Of a stretch of 10,089 bases of DNA, positions 5,969 through 10,089 are shown piece by piece. The translations under genes and the position numbers were made by a program. Source of the stretch: Chloroflexota bacterium (GTDB taxonomy: Bacteria > Chloroflexota > Dormibacteria > Dormibacterales > Dormibacteraceae); NCBI GenBank assembly GCA_005880525.1, contig VBFW01000109.1, positions 1-10,089 on the forward strand. The letters run 5' to 3'. Under the pieces are notes generated by a model. That model did not search any database, was not told the DNA's origin, and saw only the letters and a list, made by a program, of their open reading frames with translations. How positions within the stretch are numbered: the stretch's first letter is position 1; each line of letters begins with the position of its first letter.

Positions 5969-7152
5969 AGCGCGCCGCCTGGTCGAGCAGCCGCTTCGCT
6001 GGGTTGCCATGGAGCCCGCGCCAACCGCCCTTCCGGGCGAGGAGCGCGTCCTCAAAGCCGCCGAGAGGGCGCTGAACGGCGAGACCCGCGGCCTGCGCGC
6101 CCTCCTCCCGTTTCTCGGTCCGGCCTTCGTGGCCGCGGTCGCGTACGTCGACCCGGGCAACTTCGCGACCAACATCGCCGGCGGCGCGCAGTACGGCTAC
6201 ATGCTGCTGTGGGTCGTGCTGGGGGCGAACCTCATGGCGATGCTGATTCAGTCGATGAGCGCGAAGCTCGGCATCGCGACCGGCATGAACCTGGCCGAGG
6301 TCTCGCGCATGCGCTTTCCGCGACCCGCGGTGTTCGGGCTCTGGATTCAGGCCGAGGTCATCGCGATGGCGACGGACCTCGCGGAGTTCATCGGCGCCGC
6401 GATCGGCATCCACCTGCTGTTCCCGGCCATCCCGCTTTTCGTGGCCGGGATCATCACCGCCTTCGCCGCCTTCGGGATCCTGTCCCTGCAGTCCCGCGGC
6501 TTCAGGGGTTTCGAGGCGGTCATCACCGCCGCACGTGATCTACCTGCACTCTGCGCTCACGCAGCGCCGCGTGGTCGGCGCAACCGCCAAGCAGAAGGAG
6601 AAGATCTTTCGATTCGAGCGCTGGGACGTGATCATCGCGATGGGCATCGCGGGCCTCATCAACATCGCGATGCTGACCGTCGCGGCGGCTGCTTTCCACG
6701 GCCGGACGATCGGACCGCTGCAGGGCCTCGACCAGGCGTTCAACGCGCTGGGCAGCACGCTCGACCACGGCGCGGACAAGGTGTTCGGCCTGGGCCTGCT
6801 GGCGTCTGGACTCTCCTCTTCATCGGTCGGCACGCTCGCGGGTCAGATCGTGATGCAGGGATTCATCCGCCGCCGCATCCCGCTGTTCCTGCGGCGAGCA
6901 ATCACGATGGCGCCCGCGCTGGTCGTGATCGGCATCGGCCTCGATCCGTCGCGCGCACTGGTGCTGAGCCAGGTCCTGCTGTCGTTCGGGATCCCGTTCG
7001 CGCTGATCCCGCTGCTGCTCTTCTGCCGCGACAAGAAGCTGATGGGCACGCTCGTGAACCGCCCGGTCACGACGGCCATCGCCACCGCAGTGGTAACGGT
7101 GATCGTGTGCCTGAACGCCTTCCTGCTCTACCTACTGGTAAGCGGGCGGTAG
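5952..7152 (+). pseudogene. mntH: Nramp-family Mn(II)/H+ symporter gene with internal out-of-frame deletion
   Basis: From TTG 5952 (GAGG seven bases upstream; ATG 6009 is an alternative) the frame encodes a good Nramp N-terminal half: DPGN at 67-70 in helix 1, the AGGAQYGYMLLWVV turn, and helices 2-4, up to GFRGFEAVITA, which ends at residue 193 (6530). Nramp sequence then resumes in another frame from 6529: PHVIYLHSALTQ, helix 6b through helix 11, about 207 residues, stopping at TAG 7150-7152. Most of helix 5, the following loop and the first half of helix 6 are absent, roughly 50-60 residues by family comparison. The metal-binding Met of the helix 6 MPH motif is lost; only Pro-His remains. 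The first frame continues to 7199 as nonsense. Both a segment and the frame are lost, so the product should be non-functional. A real deletion and an assembly error cannot be separated here. Confidence 0.85.
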
Positions 7153-7161
7153 AAGAGTTCC

Positions 7162-7193
7162 CCTCCCCACCATGTGGGGAGGTCAGGTGGGGA
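7162..7193. terminator. Hairpin between convergent genes; copy 2 of the palindromic repeat, likely bidirectional terminator
   Basis: CCTCCCCAC (7162-7170) and GTGGGGAGG (7174-7182) form a perfect 9-bp stem with a CAT loop, followed by a TCAGGTGGGG tail. It sits in the 43 bp gap between the convergent mntH and SHOCT genes, where a bidirectional terminator is expected. There is no U-tract, so intrinsic termination is uncertain. Its layout matches the element at 5178-5215. Confidence 0.5.
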
Positions 7194-7195
7194 CG

Positions 7196-7456
7196 CTAGC
7201 TCTTGCTATCACCCTTCAAAAGGTCGCGAGCCTTCTGGTACTCATCGGCTGAGATCTCGCCCGCGGCGAAGCGCCGCGCCAGGATGTCCAGCGGCGACTC
7301 GCGGGACGGCATCGCTGCCGGCGGTCCGTAAGGCGCCATCGAGGCGGTCTGCGGTGAAGGCCGCGTGACCGCCCACACAACGAGCGCGATCAGCCCGACG
7401 AAGACCAGCGGAACGACGAAGAAGAGCAGGGCGAACGCCGAATGGAACATCATCAT
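7196..7456 (-). CDS. Small SHOCT-domain membrane protein
   Basis: The 86-residue protein starts with three consecutive ATGs (7456, 7453, 7450), any of which could be used; the open frame extends further upstream but into Arg/Pro-rich sequence antisense to the next gene. One hydrophobic helix spans about 7-30, a Pro-rich linker covers 33-52, and residues 54-82 are a clear SHOCT module: SPLDILARRFAAGEIS, then DEYQKARDLL. SHOCT is a short helical C-terminal module found on many small bacterial membrane proteins and is thought to mediate oligomerisation; no catalytic activity is implied. It points towards mntH across the hairpin and is divergent from the oxidoreductase gene, with 35 bp between starts. 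No partner gene is apparent. Confidence 0.85.
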   Translation of the reverse strand: MMMFHSAFALLFFVVPLVFVGLIALVVWAVTRPSPQTASMAPYGPPAAMPSRESPLDILARRFAAGEISADEYQKARDLLKGDSKS

Positions 7457-7491
7457 CTCGATATGGTCAGGATACCCCTGGGCTGCCCCGC

Positions 7492-8556
7492 ATGAAGCTC
7501 GGGGTGATGATCGGCTACTGGGGTTTCGGCATGACGGCCGCCGCCGGACTCGAGATCGCCCAGGCCGCGGAGCGGCTCGGCTACGACTCGCTGTGGACCG
7601 CCGAGGCATACGGTTCCGACGCCGCGACTCCGCTAGCCTGGCTGGCCGCCGGCACCTCGCGCATCAAGCTCGGTGCAGGCATCTTCCAGATCCCAGCGCG
7701 GAGCGCCGCCATGACCGCGATGACCGCAGCCACGATCGACAACCTCTCCAACGGCCGCCTCATCCTTGGCCTGGGCACCTCGGGGCCGCAGGTCTCGGAG
7801 GGGTTTCACGGCGTGCGGTTCGGCAAGCAGCTGCAGCGCACGCGCGAGTACATGGCGGTCGTGCGCCTGGCCCTGGAGCACCAGAAGGTGGAGTTCCACG
7901 GCGAGACGATCGACCTGCCGCTGCCCGACGGACCGGGCAAGGCGCTGAAGCTCAGCATCCGGCCGATCCAGCAGCGCATCCCGATCTACCTGGCCGCTAT
8001 GGGCCCCAGGAACGTGGCGCTCGCCGGCGAGATAGCGGACGGCTGGCTGCCGGTGTTTTTCTCGCCCGAGCACACCTCGGCGCTGCGCGAGCCGCTGGAG
8101 GAGGGCGCACACCGTGCGGGCCGCAGCCTTGACGGCTTCCAGGTCTGCCCGACGGTCAACGTGATGATCACCGACGACATCGAGTCGGCACGCAACGCGA
8201 TGCGGCCGATGCTCGCGCTGTACATCGGCGGCATGGGGTCGCGCGAGCAGAACTTCTACAACCGGCTGATCTCGTCATACGGCTTCGAGCGCGAGGCCCG
8301 CCAGGTCCAGGACCTCTATCTCGAAGGCCGCCGCGTCGAGGCGATGGAGGCGCTGCCGGACGAGATGATCGACAAGGTCAGCATCGCCGGCCCGCCCGCG
8401 AAGGCGAAAGAGAAGATCCGCGAGTTCCGCGACGCGGGCGTCGACACGCTGGTCGTGGCCGGCATGGCCGTCGACACCGCCGATCGCATCGAGCAGATGA
8501 GGCTCGTCGCGGAGCTGGCGCAGGAGGTCGAGTCCGCATCAACCACGAGGCCCTGA
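7492..8556 (+). CDS. LLM-class F420-dependent oxidoreductase, Rv3520c-like
   Basis: This 354-residue protein is a bacterial luciferase-like TIM barrel. It closely resembles the mycobacterial Rv3520c subfamily as remembered: MKLGVMIGYWG at the start, TAEAYGSDAATPLAW at 36-50, the GAGIFQIPARS strand near 61-71, and SNGRLILGLGTSGPQV at 86-101, followed by TREYM. Members of the class bind coenzyme F420 (some relatives use FMN) and transfer hydride to or from small organic substrates; the substrate here is unknown. It implies that the host makes F420. No signal peptide is seen. ATG 7492 gives the conserved N-terminus. Its last 19 bases overlap the aidB-like frame, and it carries that gene's Shine-Dalgarno within its own coding sequence, so the two are probably co-transcribed. 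Confidence 0.9.
   Translation: MKLGVMIGYWGFGMTAAAGLEIAQAAERLGYDSLWTAEAYGSDAATPLAWLAAGTSRIKLGAGIFQIPARSAAMTAMTAATIDNLSNGRLILGLGTSGPQVSEGFHGVRFGKQLQRTREYMAVVRLALEHQKVEFHGETIDLPLPDGPGKALKLSIRPIQQRIPIYLAAMGPRNVALAGEIADGWLPVFFSPEHTSALREPLEEGAHRAGRSLDGFQVCPTVNVMITDDIESARNAMRPMLALYIGGMGSREQNFYNRLISSYGFEREARQVQDLYLEGRRVEAMEALPDEMIDKVSIAGPPAKAKEKIREFRDAGVDTLVVAGMAVDTADRIEQMRLVAELAQEVESASTTRP
8522..8528 (+). promoter_or_regulatory. Shine-Dalgarno that fixes the aidB start
   Basis: AGGAGGT at 8522-8528 is a perfect anti-16S match located inside the preceding gene. Nine bases separate it from ATC 8538, where homology to AidB begins. No ATG, GTG or TTG lies in that frame nearby; the first in-frame ATG is at 8619, far beyond useful spacing. 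Confidence 0.6.
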
Positions 8557-10089
8557 ACCAGCCGCCCCCGCTCGTCGACTACAACCTCTTCGAAGCCGAC
8601 CGGCCGCTGCGCGAGGCGATGGAGCGAGAGGGCGCCTCGTGGGCGCAGGACCTGGTCTCCGATCTCGGGCACCTGGCCGGGACCGAGGAGGCGATCCGCT
8701 GGGGGTTCCAGGCCAATGAGAATCCGCCGCAGCTGCACACGCACGACCGCTTCGGCAACCGCATCGATGAGGTGGAGTTCCATCCAGCCTGGCATCAGCT
8801 CATGCAGGTCGCGATCCGTCACGGCCTTCACGCGCTGCCGTGGCGCATGCCGCGGCCCGGCGCCCATGCGGCGCGCGCCGCTGCTTTCTACATCTGGTCG
8901 CAGGTCGAGGGCGGCCATGGCTGCCCTGTGTCGATGACGTACGCGGTCGTTCCGGCGCTGCGGAAGAATCCGCAGCTCGCCGAGCAGTGGGAGCCGCTCA
9001 TCACGTCGCTCGAATACGACCCCGGCCTGCGCGTGCCGTCGATGAAACGAGGCGCGCTCTTCGGCATGGCGATGACAGAGCGCCAGGGTGGATCGGACGT
9101 GCGCGCCAACACGACGCGCGCCGTTCCGGCGGGCACTGAGGGCGAGTATCGGATCACAGGTCACAAATGGTTTGTCTCCGCGCCGATGTGCGACGCGTTC
9201 CTGGTGCTGGCACAGGCGCCTGGCGGCCTGTCGTGCTTCCTGCTTCCGCGCGTGCTGCCCGACGGAACGCGCAACGGCTTCCACATCCAGCGGCTGAAGG
9301 ACAAGCTCGGCAACCGCTCGAACGCGTCGAGCGAGGTGGAGCTCGATGACGCGCTGGCGATGATGGTGGGCGAAGAGGGCAGAGGCGTGCGGACGATCAT
9401 CGACATGGTCAACCACACCCGCCTCGACTGCGTGATCGGCTCGGCATCGCTGATGCGCCAGGCCGTTGCGCAGGCGACACATCACACCGCGCACCGCTCA
9501 GCCTTCGGCAAGCTGCTCAGCGAGCAGCCGCTGATGGTCAACGTGCTCGCGGACATCGCGGTCGAATCCGAGGCGACGACGATGCTGATGATGCGGCTCG
9601 CGCGCGCGTTCGACGGCGACGAACAGGACGCGCATTTTCGCCGACTCGCCACGGCGGTCGCCAAGTACTGGTGCTGCAAGCGCGCGATCGCGGTCGTGGC
9701 CGAAGCGCTCGAGTGCCACGGAGGCAACGGCTACGTCGAGGAGTCGATCCTGCCCCGCCTGTATCGGGAGGCGCCGCTGAACTCCATCTGGGAAGGATCG
9801 GGCAACGTCAACGCGCTCGACGTGCTGCGCGCAATGAGTCGCGAGCCCGAGACGCTAGAAGCCTTCATGGCCGAGCTCGAGAAGGCGAAAGGCGACCTGC
9901 GGCGGCTGGACGCGATCGTCGAGACGCTGAAGCGCGAGGTCTCAGACCCATCGGATGCGGAGGCGCGAGCCCGTCGTGTGGTGGAGCTGATGGCGATCGC
10001 GCTCCAGTGCTCATTGCTGTTGCGGCACGGCGACCCGGCAGTCGCGGAGGTCTTCTGCGCCTCGCGCCTAGGCGACGCCGGCCACCAGT
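8538..10089 (+). CDS. aidB: AidB-like acyl-CoA dehydrogenase-fold flavoprotein (3'-partial)
   Basis: The frame gives 517 residues before the window ends; E. coli AidB has about 541, so only about 20-25 are missing. Similarity covers the whole length: LNQPPPLVDYNLF at the N-terminus, FHPAWHQLMQ 81-90, MAMTERQGGSDVRANTT 177-193, GHKWF 208-212, GGLSCFLLPR 229-238, KDKLGNRSNAS 254-264, HGGNGYVEES 394-403, and NSIWEGSGN 415-423 with the conserved Glu419. Residues after about 435 correspond to the C-terminal domain that binds DNA in E. coli AidB. AidB is an FAD protein of the adaptive response to alkylating agents; its catalytic role is unresolved. No Ada-type gene is visible here. The family N-terminus aligns to ATC 8538, not to an ATG; CTG 8553 is a second candidate, and ATG 8619 would remove 27 conserved residues. 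The frame overlaps the oxidoreductase gene by 19 bases. Confidence 0.88.
   Translation, partial: MNHEALNQPPPLVDYNLFEADRPLREAMEREGASWAQDLVSDLGHLAGTEEAIRWGFQANENPPQLHTHDRFGNRIDEVEFHPAWHQLMQVAIRHGLHALPWRMPRPGAHAARAAAFYIWSQVEGGHGCPVSMTYAVVPALRKNPQLAEQWEPLITSLEYDPGLRVPSMKRGALFGMAMTERQGGSDVRANTTRAVPAGTEGEYRITGHKWFVSAPMCDAFLVLAQAPGGLSCFLLPRVLPDGTRNGFHIQRLKDKLGNRSNASSEVELDDALAMMVGEEGRGVRTIIDMVNHTRLDCVIGSASLMRQAVAQATHHTAHRSAFGKLLSEQPLMVNVLADIAVESEATTMLMMRLARAFDGDEQDAHFRRLATAVAKYWCCKRAIAVVAEALECHGGNGYVEESILPRLYREAPLNSIWEGSGNVNALDVLRAMSREPETLEAFMAELEKAKGDLRRLDAIVETLKREVSDPSDAEARARRVVELMAIALQCSLLLRHGDPAVAEVFCASRLGDAGHQ

Noticed and set aside
6522..7199. Programmed +1 frameshift in mntH, or the 415-residue continuous frame as a real protein
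   Set aside because: A frameshift would not restore the 50-60 missing residues, including the metal-binding Met, and the continuous frame after 6531 has no Nramp similarity. Deletion or assembly error fits better.
8316..9494. 392-residue open frame antisense to the oxidoreductase/aidB region
   Set aside because: Low-complexity Arg/Ala/His-rich translation with no recognisable motif; it is a high-G+C shadow of two well-supported genes on the other strand.

Overview
The window is about 10 kb of dense, high-G+C bacterial chromosome (roughly two-thirds G+C by eye, with strong G/C third-position bias). No gap exceeds about 115 bases. There is no rRNA, tRNA, CRISPR array, transposase or phage gene. 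An Rv3520c-like F420-dependent oxidoreductase, a three-domain DtxR-fold regulator, an AidB-type flavoprotein and frequent GTG/TTG starts suggest a soil bacterium of the Actinomycetota or the Chloroflexota/Dormibacterota. The beta-propeller and Pro-rich coiled-coil pair resembles proteins I associate with Dormibacterota. That placement is from memory and tentative.

Layout: (1) 1-900 (-), the N-terminal 300 residues of an alkaline-phosphatase-superfamily phosphodiesterase, divergent from (2) 924-1298 (+), a DUF1801 protein. (3) 1349-3145 (+), two abutting genes: a WD40-like beta-propeller protein and a single-pass membrane protein with a Pro-rich head, coiled coil and Cys-containing outer domain. 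(4) 5160-3164 (-), a two-gene unit in which a DUF4190-like small membrane protein is coupled by a TGATG overlap to a membrane-anchored GH5 glycosidase of endoglycoceramidase type. (5) 5227-7152 (+), a manganese locus: a promoter overlapped and followed by two TAGG-N4-CCTA operators 22 bp apart, an MntR-type regulator with an Mn-type ligand set, and an Nramp transporter gene (mntH) broken by an internal out-of-frame deletion. (6) 7456-7196 (-), a small SHOCT membrane protein. (7) 7492-10089 (+), an F420-dependent luciferase-like oxidoreductase overlapping an AidB-like acyl-CoA dehydrogenase-fold protein. The best start for the latter is an AUC codon behind a perfect Shine-Dalgarno; the gene runs off the end about 20-25 codons before its expected stop.

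The genes form small independent units, not one pathway. I see no convincing new multi-gene system. The observations most worth checking are the twin operators, the broken mntH beside an intact regulator, the AUC start of aidB, the leader mini-ORF before the GH5 unit, and a short G-rich palindromic repeat in three intergenic gaps.
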